Counted from the first letter of the stretch, positions 41,252 to 51,824 are shown. The stretch is 64,000 nucleotides of DNA from CAIKZJ01 sp964626015 (GCA_964626015.1 CAZVCC010000005.1:40998-104997); one strand, 5' to 3'. Notes: generated by a model not told the origin, from the sequence alone. Program-made: numbers and translations.

Positions 41252-42847
41252 TTACTTGTTCAACATCATCTTCTTTGTCATAGCAAAATCCCCGGCATTC
41301 AGTTTATAGAAATACACTCCGCTCGATAAGTCTCGACCGTCAAAGTCATAAGAGTATATACCCGCTGATTTAAACTCATTCACAAGTTCAGCAACTTCGA
41401 CACCCAGAGTATTATACACTTTTAAGGTCACGAAACTATTTTTTGGTATCGAATATGAAATCGTTGTTGTCGGATTAAACGGATTCGGAAAATTCTGTTC
41501 AAGATTATATTCATTCGGAATGTTTACTACTGGCTCTTCTGCACCCGTAACATTCCCTATTATCGCTGTCAATATGCTTAATGAAGTTCCTTGTAATCTA
41601 TTCCATATTGGTCGTACAATTCCGTCGTATGCTGTTATATTTGAATAGTCACCGAAGAATACTGATGATGTCGGTATAAAAGCAGATTCGCTTATTCTTT
41701 CATCCGTGAATGACGCTCCTCCGTTCGTTGATTTAGCTAAATAAAAATGCGTTGCACCTGCATTCGATACATCTTCCCTTCTGTCATAAAAGCAGATATA
41801 AATGTATCCCGTTTTCTGATCAACCGTCATCCAAGAGAAGAACTGTTCTTTGTTTGTATTGTCTGTATTGACCTTAAGCGGTGCACTCCAGTTTGTTCCT
41901 CCGTTCGTCGAGCTTACAAACATAACGTCATGATTATTCGGTCCTGCACTGTCCGTCCAGTTTATATATACATTCCCCCTGTAAGGTCCGTTCGATAAAT
42001 CACAGCAGGTTATCGGCAATCCGTTTGCTCTCTGTATCCCGCTAATCATATAGTCCCATCCGCCTCTCTGATTTGATACATATACATCATTATCAAGCCA
42101 TGTAGTACCGCCGTCTGTTGACTTATCAAAGAATATCCCGAATTGTGAATTCCTGATTTTAGGACCCGCCCAGGCAACATACACTTCTCCGTTCGGTCCA
42201 ACAGCTGGCACAGCACCCTCAACAGTATTATCCTCATCCACACAGTCTCCGCCAAGCTGATTAATCCTCTTTGCCGTTCCGCTGCCAAAATTAACCCATG
42301 TCAACCCGCCATCCGTCGACTTTGAAAATAAAATATTAGAACTGTCCAGTTGATTACCCGTTCCATAATTATCAAACTGCGTCCATGTTACGTAAATATG
42401 ATTATTCCTCGGGTCAACAATCGCCCATTCCTTATCCTGCTCTTTCGGAGACTGGAAATATGTATAAGAACCCGGATTACTATAGTTCATTCCTCCATTC
42501 GTTGACTTTTGACAAACTATTCTGTCAATCCAGTATCCCGGTGAGTTTGAATTTGATAAATGGAAATAATAAAAATGTCCTAATGTATCAACTATTATGC
42601 AGGGGTCTCCCCAAACCCCGTATTGTGAGTTTGTAAGGCTGAATCTCGTCCAGTTATATCCGCTGTTTGTTGAATAATAAGCCGAACTTATGTTTGCACC
42701 AGCAACAACCTGATTTAAGTTCTTAGGATTAATACAGATTGAAGGTTCATTAGGCGAGTTTGTGGTGCTAATTGTTATGTTTGTGTACTGGGAAAACGCT
42801 GCTGATGTAAGCCCCAACATCAGTAAAAGAATAAGTAGATTTTTCAT
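41252..42847 (-). CDS. Secreted sialidase-like propeller protein with T9SS sorting domain
   Basis: 531 residues: signal peptide MKNLLILLLMLGLTSAAFSQ, a six-bladed propeller with Asp-box-like turns (STNSGYNWTRF, KSTNGGMNYS, KSTDGGLTWVNF, KSTDGGTTWLDN, SSTNGGTNWSAP, KSTNGGASFTDE) at about 45-430, and a type A sorting tail (NLEQNFPNPFNPTTTI...LSSGVYFYKLNAG...KMMLNK). Asp boxes occur in true sialidases and in non-enzymatic BNR proteins; I do not see the sialidase catalytic Arg triad clearly, so an enzymatic role is unproven. It is convergent with the three YCF48-like genes. Confidence 0.9.
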   Translation of the reverse strand: MKNLLILLLMLGLTSAAFSQYTNITISTTNSPNEPSICINPKNLNQVVAGANISSAYYSTNSGYNWTRFSLTNSQYGVWGDPCIIVDTLGHFYYFHLSNSNSPGYWIDRIVCQKSTNGGMNYSNPGSYTYFQSPKEQDKEWAIVDPRNNHIYVTWTQFDNYGTGNQLDSSNILFSKSTDGGLTWVNFGSGTAKRINQLGGDCVDEDNTVEGAVPAVGPNGEVYVAWAGPKIRNSQFGIFFDKSTDGGTTWLDNDVYVSNQRGGWDYMISGIQRANGLPITCCDLSNGPYRGNVYINWTDSAGPNNHDVMFVSSTNGGTNWSAPLKVNTDNTNKEQFFSWMTVDQKTGYIYICFYDRREDVSNAGATHFYLAKSTNGGASFTDERISESAFIPTSSVFFGDYSNITAYDGIVRPIWNRLQGTSLSILTAIIGNVTGAEEPVVNIPNEYNLEQNFPNPFNPTTTISYSIPKNSFVTLKVYNTLGVEVAELVNEFKSAGIYSYDFDGRDLSSGVYFYKLNAGDFAMTKKMMLNK

Positions 42848-42918
42848 TTATTAAAATTATATTTTATCAAATTGCTAAATTTAAACGACTTTTGAAACAG
42901 AATAATATATCAGAATAT

Positions 42919-45900
42919 TTATTCTTTGTCTGCACTTCCAAGCAGCAATTCATCTATTAATTTCTTTATCTCTTCAATCCTTTCCTCTTCCTCTCTTGAA
43001 TTCAGATTTACCTGCACTATAAGCCTTTTCTTATTATTCACAAAATTGAACTTATTCGATTTTGCAGCCGAAAGCTTCTTTATCAAATTGTCAAAAAATT
43101 CACTCGTAAATATTCTGTGTCCCTTTTCCTCCGGGAAATAAAGCAGCATCTCATCCCCGCTTATGTTTATTTTCTCAAGTCCTATCTCCGTTGCTCTGAT
43201 TTTTATCTCAATCACTCTCAGCAGATTGCCGACCTCATTGGAATATCCTCCGAACCTGTCCTTTAACTCATCCTCAATTACTTTCAGCTCGGATTTACTC
43301 TTCACTTCATACAACCTTTTGTATATATTCAGTCTTTCCGTGTCATTCTCCACATAATCTTCAGGTATCAAAGCATTAAAATCATTCTCTATCACGGCTG
43401 GCACATACTCCTCCCGTCTCTTTATCTTGTCACTTATCTTTTTAAGTGATTCCTCCTCTTTAAATATTTCCTTAAATTCATTTTCCTTTAGCTCAGATAC
43501 CGCCTCATCAATTATGTCAATAAACATCTCAAACCCCATTTGATGAACAAACCCGCTCTGGTCTTTTCCCAGCAAATTCCCTACACCCCTTATTTCCATA
43601 TCCCTCATTGCAAGATTGAATCCCGACCCAAGCTCTGTATATTCTTCAATTGCCTGAAGTCTTCTTATTGCTGTCTTCGTTAGCTTCCCTGCAGGTGGTG
43701 AAATAAAATATGCGTATGCTTGTGTATCACTCCTGCCCACCCTGCCCCTTAGCTGATACAGCTCCGAAAGCCCGTACATATTAGCATTATTAATAATAAT
43801 AGTGTTAACGTTAGGAATATCAAGACCTGATTCTATTATCTTTGTACAGAAAAGTACATTAAGCTTTTTCTCTATAAAATCAACAACCACATCCTCAAGC
43901 TCTTCGCCATCCATCTGTCCGTGAGCAATTCCTCCTTTTGCGTACGGAATATATTCCTTTAGTTTGTCTGCAAAGTCATACAACTCTGCTATTTTATCAT
44001 TCACAAAATATACCTGCCCGCCCCTTTCAATTTCCTTCTTTATAATATCAGCAATAACTGACCACTTAAAACTAATTATCTCAGTTATAATCGGTTTCCT
44101 GTTCTTTGGCGGTGTATTTATCACGGATAAATCCCTCGCACCAAGCAATGAGAAATTTAAAGTTCTTGGTATCGGTGTAGCGGTCAGCGTTAAAGTATCA
44201 ATATTTGGTTGCAATGCTCTTAGCTTTTCCTTTGCTTTAACTCCGAATCTTTGTTCTTCATCAATAATCAGAAGACCTAAATCCTTAAATTTAATATCCT
44301 TCGAAAGTATTCTGTGCGTTCCGATTATAATGTTTACTTTTCCTTCTGATAGATTTTCAAGTATTTCTTTCTGCTCTTTTCGTTTTTGCATCCTTGAAAT
44401 GACCTGTACATCAACAGCAAAAGCATTCAGCCTGTCCCTGAATGTATTATAATGCTGAACAGCAAGTATTGTCGTAGGAACAAGTATAGCTACTTGTTTA
44501 TTGTCAAGCACGGACTTAAATGCAGCACGGATTGCCACCTCTGTTTTTCCAAACCCGACATCTCCGCAAACAAGCCTGTCCATTGGATTTGCATTCATCA
44601 TATCGTTCTTCACGTCTTCCGTTGCTGAATACTGGTCAGGTGTATCTTCGTACATGAAACTCGCTTCCAGTTCCCGCTGCCAGTGTGAATCAGGAGAAAA
44701 AGAATGACCGGTTGCTGACTTCCTTTGTGCATACAGAAGAATTAAATCTCTTGCAATATCTTTTACCTTCTTCTTAGCGTTCTCTTTAACTTTTAACCAC
44801 TCGCCTCCACCAAGTCGCGTAAGCTTTGGAGAGACACCCTCCCCGGCAGAATATTTATTTATTAGATTAACATAGTTCAGATTTAAAAATATAACATCTC
44901 CTCCTGCGTAAGATAGCTTTGCAACTTCCTGTTGATTATCTCCCACTTTTATTTTCCTAAGCCCTGAATACACACCTACCCCGAAATCCCTGTGAACAAC
45001 ATAATCTCCAAGTTTCAATTCTTTGACTTCATCAAACGTCATGCCGCGGAATCTTCTTTTCCGTTTCTTAGTTTGTCTGAAATACCTCCCGAATATCTGA
45101 TGCTCGGTGTATACAATCAGCTTTACAGACGGGAAAATAAATCCTTCCTGAAGTGATTCATAGGAGAATATAATTTTATCCGATATTTTTTCCTGCATCC
45201 TCTCTTCAATTAAGAAATCTTCTTCAGCATCAAATATTAGACTCTTGAGACGGTCCGACTGATGCACGTCAGAACTTAAAAGAAATACCTTATATCCTTT
45301 CAGTATATTTTCCAGCAGATTATTAAAAACTGACTTTATATTAGAATTAAAATCCGGCTGCACCCTGCTGCCAAAATCAATTGAAGTATCATTTCTGAAT
45401 GCAGATATAAATATCTTTTTATTATTCCTGGTTTTATACCAAAAATCCTCATCCGTTATTGTATCCCTCTCATCAACTATAATCACTGTATCTTCAGATA
45501 TATAATCTGCTAACGAATACTCGCCGTTTTCATCTTCGTCATTCTCTTCCCTGAAACTGAGGTTTATTCCTATCGTTACTTCGTTCAGCTCTTTTAACGA
45601 ACGCTGACTCCTTATGTCGAACTCTCTTATAGATTCTACACATTCCCCTAAGAACTCAAGTCTTATAGGAGAATCATAATGTTCAGGAAATAAATCGATA
45701 ATCCCTCCCCTTACCGAATAATCGCCGACTTCGTCTACAAAATCACGTTTCACATACCTGCATTCTTCAAGCTTCTGAGTTAACTCCTCAAATAGGAATT
45801 CATCGTTTTTCTTTAGAGTTAATAGAGACTCCTTGTACTTCGATTTTCCAATGAGCCTTTTCCGGAGAGAATCTGTATGTACGAGTACAATGAAATCATT

Positions 45901-46203
45901 TGAATTCGTTAGAAAGTTAAGTGTTCGTGTGTGTTCATCGCTTTCTGTATTCTTATCATTTGAATAGATAGACACGTTATCTGTATCTGCTAATGTATCA
46001 ATGTCACCTTTTATCTTATATATCTTGTCAATATATGAAGAGATAAATATTACTTTTTGATATTGCTCTTTCTGAAGGAAGGATATAAAAAATGAAAATA
46101 GTGAACCGTTCAAACCGGTAATGTATCGTTCCCTGTCTGTTGAATTAATGCTATCTTTAAATAACATCGAATCGTAAACTAACCTCTTTAACTTATCTAT
46201 CAT
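42919..46203 (-). CDS. mfd: Transcription-repair coupling factor
   Basis: Removes RNA polymerase stalled at DNA damage and recruits UvrA. The 1094 residues contain the UvrB-like N-terminal module, the RNA-polymerase-interacting CarD-like domain (LKLGDYVVHRDFGVGVYSGL, near 390), the RecG-like helicase with GDVGFGKTEVAIRAAF, DEEQRFGV and TATPIPRTLNFSLLGARDLS, the segment LYQLRGRVGRS, and the C-terminal TRCF domain (LNIYKRLYEVKS). Full length for the family. The next gene on the strand upstream is rsmA, 33 bases away. Confidence 0.96.
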   Translation of the reverse strand: MIDKLKRLVYDSMLFKDSINSTDRERYITGLNGSLFSFFISFLQKEQYQKVIFISSYIDKIYKIKGDIDTLADTDNVSIYSNDKNTESDEHTRTLNFLTNSNDFIVLVHTDSLRKRLIGKSKYKESLLTLKKNDEFLFEELTQKLEECRYVKRDFVDEVGDYSVRGGIIDLFPEHYDSPIRLEFLGECVESIREFDIRSQRSLKELNEVTIGINLSFREENDEDENGEYSLADYISEDTVIIVDERDTITDEDFWYKTRNNKKIFISAFRNDTSIDFGSRVQPDFNSNIKSVFNNLLENILKGYKVFLLSSDVHQSDRLKSLIFDAEEDFLIEERMQEKISDKIIFSYESLQEGFIFPSVKLIVYTEHQIFGRYFRQTKKRKRRFRGMTFDEVKELKLGDYVVHRDFGVGVYSGLRKIKVGDNQQEVAKLSYAGGDVIFLNLNYVNLINKYSAGEGVSPKLTRLGGGEWLKVKENAKKKVKDIARDLILLYAQRKSATGHSFSPDSHWQRELEASFMYEDTPDQYSATEDVKNDMMNANPMDRLVCGDVGFGKTEVAIRAAFKSVLDNKQVAILVPTTILAVQHYNTFRDRLNAFAVDVQVISRMQKRKEQKEILENLSEGKVNIIIGTHRILSKDIKFKDLGLLIIDEEQRFGVKAKEKLRALQPNIDTLTLTATPIPRTLNFSLLGARDLSVINTPPKNRKPIITEIISFKWSVIADIIKKEIERGGQVYFVNDKIAELYDFADKLKEYIPYAKGGIAHGQMDGEELEDVVVDFIEKKLNVLFCTKIIESGLDIPNVNTIIINNANMYGLSELYQLRGRVGRSDTQAYAYFISPPAGKLTKTAIRRLQAIEEYTELGSGFNLAMRDMEIRGVGNLLGKDQSGFVHQMGFEMFIDIIDEAVSELKENEFKEIFKEEESLKKISDKIKRREEYVPAVIENDFNALIPEDYVENDTERLNIYKRLYEVKSKSELKVIEDELKDRFGGYSNEVGNLLRVIEIKIRATEIGLEKINISGDEMLLYFPEEKGHRIFTSEFFDNLIKKLSAAKSNKFNFVNNKKRLIVQVNLNSREEEERIEEIKKLIDELLLGSADKE

Positions 46204-46236
46204 AATATATTAAAACTGTATATCTCTATCGAAAAC

Positions 46237-47052
46237 TCAGTCCAGCTTAATCTTTTGAGCTGTTATATTGCTTAAATCTATAAACTCTCTCAATGTGAGT
46301 GACTCTGCTCTTCTGGAGAAATCAAAGCCATAATCATTAATATTCAGCTCATATTTCTCGAAGAAATCATTAAGTGAATTCTTTAACGTCTTTCTTCTCT
46401 TACTGAAAGCACTTCTTACAAATTCTTTAAACACACTTATATTATCAATTCTGTTTTCATTTTCACAAAACGTTATTCTTATTACACTTGAGGTAACATC
46501 AGGTTTAGGAAAGAATGCTGTCGGTGGTACATTAAACAGTTGATTAACTTTAGCCATTGCCTGAAACTGGACTGCAAGAATCCCATACTGCTTAGTATTA
46601 ACGCTTGCAACTAAACGCTCTGCAACCTCTCGTTGTATCATTATCACACAAGAATTAATTTTAATCTTACTGTCCAAAAGCTTGAACAGAATACCTGATG
46701 TAATATTATATGGAATATTCCCAATGACTTTTAGGTCAGTCCCTCTTAATTCTTTCGGAATATCTTCTTCAAAATCAAATTGAAGAAAGTCTTTTACTGC
46801 TACATTATATCCTTTATTTTTTAAATCTTCAGATACTTTCGTATCAATCTCGACAGCGATAAATCTCTTCGTTTCATTTATTAGATGCTTTGTCAGCGCA
46901 CCCTGCCCGGGACCAATTTCAATAACAGTATCTTCTTCAGATATTTCAAGTGATTTTACAATCTTTCTTGCAATGTTATCGTCCACAAGAAAATTCTGCC
47001 CGTACCTTTTCTTCGGTTTATATTTTTCATATTTGCTCTTGCTCGAAAGCAT
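46237..47052 (-). CDS. rsmA: 16S rRNA (adenine1518-N6/adenine1519-N6)-dimethyltransferase
   Basis: Dimethylates two adjacent adenines in helix 45 of 16S rRNA late in small-subunit assembly. The 271 residues show KKRYGQNFLVDDNIARKIV at the start, the SAM motif EIGPGQGALTKHL and the catalytic NIPYN (VIGNIPYNITSGILF). Start overlaps the stop of the acylase gene by one base, so the two are translationally coupled. Confidence 0.96.
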   Translation of the reverse strand: MLSSKSKYEKYKPKKRYGQNFLVDDNIARKIVKSLEISEEDTVIEIGPGQGALTKHLINETKRFIAVEIDTKVSEDLKNKGYNVAVKDFLQFDFEEDIPKELRGTDLKVIGNIPYNITSGILFKLLDSKIKINSCVIMIQREVAERLVASVNTKQYGILAVQFQAMAKVNQLFNVPPTAFFPKPDVTSSVIRITFCENENRIDNISVFKEFVRSAFSKRRKTLKNSLNDFFEKYELNINDYGFDFSRRAESLTLREFIDLSNITAQKIKLD

Positions 47053-49562
47053 TAAGGTGTAAGAATTAGAACTTTTACTTCTTCAGGACTTCTTTTAAGC
47101 TCCTCTGAATCTAAATATACTTTCTTATACTCGGCATTTGACCATAACTTTGTCTGATTCGCATAATTCCTGTGTTCAGGTTGCCCTGACTGTCCGGATG
47201 GCAGTGCAGAGTAATAATACTTAGGCTCATTAAAATTAAAAATAAACCTCGTTGATGCTCCTACAAAACATTCGAACTCTTGTTTTTGTATTGCCTTTTT
47301 GAACGAAAACTGGGTGTTGTTTACCGTTGTACCCGTTCCGTTGACTTCTAAAGGACCTATATTTAGGGTTTTCCCCAATGCGGGTACACTTCCCATCGGA
47401 TGTCTTATAACAACCTGGTGAACTTCACCCCATTCCCATTTCTCCGGCTCTGAAGATCCGAATCTTTCAACGCATTTATTGACAGCCGCTTTAAAAACTT
47501 TTTTTATTAACACATCTCTTGTTTCTTTCTTCGTTGAGTCTTTTGAATCACCAATAATCCATGAAGAGTTTTCTTTAAGAAGTTTTGAAGTGTTACGAAT
47601 AGGTATATTATTCACATATATATAATCAAAGAAAAGCTTTTCTCCGAGTTTATACTTGTACAGCTCTACGTAAAGCTGTATTTCAAATTCCGCAAACAGA
47701 GTTGCAAGTCCGCTAAGCTTGTTCAGATTGTAATCCCATTTCTTTATCATATTCAATATCTTCATCTCATCAGCCGTAACTTTTAATGAATCCTTATATG
47801 CATCCAGTACATACCCAAAATACTCTTTTGCCTGAAGGCTTACAACATCGTTCTGTAAAAGTTTAAAATCCTGTGAATTTATGCTCTGTTTCGATTTAAG
47901 CACTTCTTCAATTCTCTTCGACCTGTAATGCGGTTCGTATAGATTTGAAATATATATTTTTGAATCTTTCTCTGGTTTATTGTTTGCCGTAACGATGAAA
48001 TTCTCCTGAGGATTATAAACCGAAGGTAAATCTTCATTCTTAATAAAGCCCTTCCATTCCATTTCGCCTGCATTGGGAACCGAACCATAGAGAACATAAT
48101 CATTCGCTCTTATAGGGACCTTTCCGGCTGCCTGATATCCGATATTTCCGTTAATATCAGCATAAGTAAAATTGGATGCAGGTAAACCAAAACTATTTAG
48201 AGAAGATTTAAACTCCTTCCAGTTCCGGGAATGGTAGACATCATAGAATGCTTTTATTTCATCGCTTATCTCGTACCCGGTCCATCGAAGTGTCAATATT
48301 TCTTTATCATTTGTTTTAAAGTTACTTTCTCCCGCAAAATGCACTTTTTCAAGTTTTGAAACGACGGGACCTGCAATCGTATTGTAAATTGTGAGTGCAA
48401 CTTCATCTTTAATATCTTTAATCTTAATATATTCTTCGGTGCTGTCTATGTTGTATAGAGTATTATTAAGTCTGTACTTGTCTGTGTATACTGAATCCCT
48501 TTTAAGAATCATAAAATCCGAATCATCGTTCATGAGATTCGTTATTCCCCAGCTTATCTCACCATTTGAACCAATTGCAACACCCGGAGCTCCCGGAATA
48601 GAAAACCCGCACACAATTGAGTTGTCTCCCGAATTTTTTAATACTACTTCATACCAATTTGAAGGAGTCTGTAAGACAAGATGCGGGTCGTTTGCAAGGA
48701 TAGGTTTACCCCCCTCAGTTTTTAATCCGTTCACAACCCAAGAATTGCTTCCAATCTGTGTACCCAATAAACCAAAATAATTCCTGTAAGAGATTACTCT
48801 CTCAAAAAATCCTCTGCCGAGCAATGCAAAATTGCTCTTTCTAAAATCATTTGGATTTATATTGCTGGAATTCTTTTTTTCTCCTTTAATAATAAATGGT
48901 CCATCCTCGGGATAATTAGGGAAAAAATCTTTTGCTTTTTCAAAACCGTATTTATTGGTTATTTCTCCGAACATATATTCGGTCATCCACGATAAATTCA
49001 GCTGCCAGCCCATCATCCTAATCACCATAAGTGAATGCTCGGGTTTCCATTCTTCAGGTTTGTAGTTCAGAATATCAAATTCCAGCGGAAGTTTTCTGTT
49101 ATTCTGACTGATAAATTCATTAACACCCTTTGAATAACTTGAGAGTATTTGTTTTGATTTAGGCGATATCCCTTCGTAAAGTGTTTTAGCAAATCTTGCT
49201 ATTCCAATCGTTCTGAAAAGTTTATCATATTCAAGGACATCCTTTCCAAGAATTTCTGAAAGTCTTCCTTCTGCAATTCTCCTTGTTAAGTCCATTTGCC
49301 ATAACCTGTCCTGTGCATGCATATATCCGAGTGAAAAAAACAAGTCAACCTCATTGCTGCATGTAATATGTGGTACTCCGTAACTGTCAAAAACAATCTC
49401 AGAACTGTTGGTTAAACCTATTACAGATTTTTTACCAGATTCATCATAAAATGATCTTTGTGTTAATTTATTAAACTGGTAATAGAGAGTAACACTGACT
49501 ACGATTGTAACTAAGACAGCACCAATTATATTATAAAGTATTTTGTTATTCTTGTAGTACAT
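47052..49562 (-). CDS. Penicillin acylase-family N-terminal nucleophile hydrolase
   Basis: An 836-residue precursor (start ATG at 49562; an in-frame TTG at 49586 would add eight residues) with an N-terminal membrane anchor or signal helix (about 10-31), an alpha-chain region, and the autocatalytic cleavage site at Ser272 in TQIGSNSWVVNG, where the new N-terminal Ser is the nucleophile. PILANDPHL and later GNIGYQAAGKVPIR are typical of the family, which includes penicillin G acylase and quorum-quenching AHL acylases. Periplasmic or membrane-bound. Substrate cannot be predicted from sequence alone. Confidence 0.92.
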   Translation of the reverse strand: MYYKNNKILYNIIGAVLVTIVVSVTLYYQFNKLTQRSFYDESGKKSVIGLTNSSEIVFDSYGVPHITCSNEVDLFFSLGYMHAQDRLWQMDLTRRIAEGRLSEILGKDVLEYDKLFRTIGIARFAKTLYEGISPKSKQILSSYSKGVNEFISQNNRKLPLEFDILNYKPEEWKPEHSLMVIRMMGWQLNLSWMTEYMFGEITNKYGFEKAKDFFPNYPEDGPFIIKGEKKNSSNINPNDFRKSNFALLGRGFFERVISYRNYFGLLGTQIGSNSWVVNGLKTEGGKPILANDPHLVLQTPSNWYEVVLKNSGDNSIVCGFSIPGAPGVAIGSNGEISWGITNLMNDDSDFMILKRDSVYTDKYRLNNTLYNIDSTEEYIKIKDIKDEVALTIYNTIAGPVVSKLEKVHFAGESNFKTNDKEILTLRWTGYEISDEIKAFYDVYHSRNWKEFKSSLNSFGLPASNFTYADINGNIGYQAAGKVPIRANDYVLYGSVPNAGEMEWKGFIKNEDLPSVYNPQENFIVTANNKPEKDSKIYISNLYEPHYRSKRIEEVLKSKQSINSQDFKLLQNDVVSLQAKEYFGYVLDAYKDSLKVTADEMKILNMIKKWDYNLNKLSGLATLFAEFEIQLYVELYKYKLGEKLFFDYIYVNNIPIRNTSKLLKENSSWIIGDSKDSTKKETRDVLIKKVFKAAVNKCVERFGSSEPEKWEWGEVHQVVIRHPMGSVPALGKTLNIGPLEVNGTGTTVNNTQFSFKKAIQKQEFECFVGASTRFIFNFNEPKYYYSALPSGQSGQPEHRNYANQTKLWSNAEYKKVYLDSEELKRSPEEVKVLILTP

Positions 49563-49776
49563 TAAGTTACAAAATTTCAAAAACAAACACTAAAATAAAG
49601 TGAAAAAAGACTAATACAAGATTAAGATAAGAAAGGGCAATTTTACAATGTCTTCTTTTAAATATATATTATAGCTTTATCTGATTAATTTTGTTTTCTG
49701 GCTTTTATGCTTATATTTTCTTAGTTATTTTAAAAAATGTTTATAAAAACATTAAAATAATTAAATTTTTCTGAAT

Positions 49777-50763
49777 ATGAATAAATTATTAATATCAATA
49801 GTATTTGTTTTATCAGCCATTAATATTGCTTTCCCGCAGTCCGGGAGACTGATAACTTATGTATCGGATGATAACCCAACTGGATATTTTCAGGTATTTG
49901 TTATGAATGAAGACGGAAGCGGAAAGAAACAACTTTCTAACATGTCCGATCATTGTTACTTTCCAAGTTTATCGTTAGATGAGAAAAAAGTAGTCTTTAA
50001 CACAGAGAGTGGAGTAATTTATTACATCGATAACATAGACCAGGAAACACCCAGTGAACCATATTACGTTTTCACAGGTGAACGTGCAACCTTTGAGAAT
50101 GAGGATGAGATAATTGTTTTTAATTCTGATTTCGAAGGAGTTTTAACAATATACGCAATAGAAATTGGATTATCAGAACCTTATATTATTTCAGACCTTG
50201 GGTATTCCAACCAGCAAAAACTTTCAAAAGACTGGACAAAAATAGTTTTCTCTTCTTTCTATCAGGGAGGTAAAGATGTAATTTTAATTGATTTCAGCGA
50301 CCCGACAGATGACAACATTTATAAAATTAGTAATAATAATTACGCAAACTTATTTCCGGATATTAGTTCTGATAACATGCTAATTACATGGGCGGCTTTT
50401 GATAACAACTTAAACGGTACTATTTATTTACTTAAGGATGGGAATGAAATCGCTTTATCAAAAGGTATCGAAAGCGCAAATAGACCCAAGTTTTCTCCGG
50501 ATGTTAAAAAAATTTCTTTTATCTCAATAACTGATACAAAGACCAAGATTTACACGATGGACATTGACGGTTCAAACAAAAATAGTTTTGACATCAAAGG
50601 GGGTAACGTTGCAAATTATCAGTGGCTTGATTCAGACAGGATAGTTTACGATGCTGAAAATGGTCAAGAATACAACATAGGAATACTTGACTTAACAACG
50701 GGCAGCAGCAAATTATTGACGAGCACTAATTCCTCTATGCATCCTCATTCAAACATTAAATAA
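49777..50763 (+). CDS. Secreted TolB-like beta-propeller protein
   Basis: 328 residues with a signal peptide (MNKLLISIVFVLSAINIAFPQ) and PD40-type repeats (QVFVMNEDGSGKKQLSNMSD, YFPSLSLDEKKVVFNT, RPKFSPDVKKISFISI, KIYTMDIDGSNKNSF), forming a six-bladed propeller like TolB or WD40 domains. There is no T9SS tail and no Tol/Pal gene nearby, so it is not TolB proper. It lies 11 bases before metF. Function unknown. Confidence 0.85.
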   Translation: MNKLLISIVFVLSAINIAFPQSGRLITYVSDDNPTGYFQVFVMNEDGSGKKQLSNMSDHCYFPSLSLDEKKVVFNTESGVIYYIDNIDQETPSEPYYVFTGERATFENEDEIIVFNSDFEGVLTIYAIEIGLSEPYIISDLGYSNQQKLSKDWTKIVFSSFYQGGKDVILIDFSDPTDDNIYKISNNNYANLFPDISSDNMLITWAAFDNNLNGTIYLLKDGNEIALSKGIESANRPKFSPDVKKISFISITDTKTKIYTMDIDGSNKNSFDIKGGNVANYQWLDSDRIVYDAENGQEYNIGILDLTTGSSKLLTSTNSSMHPHSNIK

Positions 50764-50774
50764 ATTATTAGTTA

Positions 50775-51728
50775 ATGAAGGTAATTGAACATTTAGAAAA
50801 AGCGAAGAATCCATTAATAAGTTATGAGATAATCCCTCCTTTAAGAGGCGGAGACATAAACTCATTATTTGAAACCCTTGAAGGATTAATAAGCCTTAAT
50901 CCGCCATTTATTGATGTAACGTCTCATTCTGCGGAAGTCCAGTATGAGGAAACTCCATCCGGCGAAATAAGAAAGAAAGTAAAGAGAAAAAGACCGGGAA
51001 CTATTGGAATAAGCGTTGCAATAAAGAATAAATTTAATATTGATACTGTACCTCATATACTATGCAGCGGGTTTACAAAAGAGGAAACAGAAGATGCTCT
51101 TATTGAACTTAATTATCTCGGTATTGAAAATGTACTTGCCATTCAGGGAGATGACAAAGGTTTCAAGAAACCTGTTCCTAAAGGAAAGACCACGAATAAT
51201 TACGCAGTAGATCTTGTTGCTCAGATAACCGACATGAATAGAGGGCATTATCTTGAAGCTGACCTTCTTGATGCGTCTTCAACAGATTTCTGCATAGGAA
51301 TAGCAGGGTATCCTGAAAAACATTTTGAATCTCCGAATTTAAAAGCCGATATTGAGATTGTAAGGTCAAAAATAAAAGCAGGTGCAAATTACATTGTTAC
51401 TCAGATGTTTTATGATAATAAATATTATTTTAACTATGTAGATTTATGCCGAAAGGAAGATATTAATATTCCGGTAATTCCCGGTTTAAAAATAATAACG
51501 ACAAAAAAACACCTTACGAGCCTTCCGAGGGACTTTTATATTGATATCCCTGAAGATCTTTACAAGGAAATAATGGAAGCAGATGACAAACATGTGATTG
51601 ATGTTGGCGTAGAATGGGCGTGTAAGCAGGTAGAAGAACTGTTAAATTCAAAAGTACCGGCAGTTCACTTCTATATTCTACAAAACAGTAAACCTATCCA
51701 GATGCTGTTTAAGAAACTAAAACTATAA
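50775..51728 (+). CDS. metF: Methylenetetrahydrofolate reductase
   Basis: Flavoprotein that reduces 5,10-methylene-tetrahydrofolate to the 5-methyl form for methionine synthesis. The 317 residues form the TIM barrel with SYEIIPPLRGGDINSLFETL at the start, FIDVTSHSAE, GIENVLAIQGDDKG, and the C-terminal GVEWACKQVEELLNSKVPAVHFYILQNS. No methionine synthase is adjacent in this window. It is followed by a hairpin terminator at 51825. Confidence 0.94.
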   Translation: MKVIEHLEKAKNPLISYEIIPPLRGGDINSLFETLEGLISLNPPFIDVTSHSAEVQYEETPSGEIRKKVKRKRPGTIGISVAIKNKFNIDTVPHILCSGFTKEETEDALIELNYLGIENVLAIQGDDKGFKKPVPKGKTTNNYAVDLVAQITDMNRGHYLEADLLDASSTDFCIGIAGYPEKHFESPNLKADIEIVRSKIKAGANYIVTQMFYDNKYYFNYVDLCRKEDINIPVIPGLKIITTKKHLTSLPRDFYIDIPEDLYKEIMEADDKHVIDVGVEWACKQVEELLNSKVPAVHFYILQNSKPIQMLFKKLKL

Positions 51729-51824
51729 AATTTTGTATATTGATTGTTTTTTCGCTTATGACTATATTAATACATGAATGAGGAAGTTCATATTAAAGTT
51801 TTTCATAGTTTAATTGTTTAAGTT

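Noticed and set aside
41252..42847. True sialidase activity
   Set aside because: The repeats match Asp boxes, but these also occur in non-enzymatic propellers, and I could not place the catalytic Arg triad and Tyr/Glu pair.
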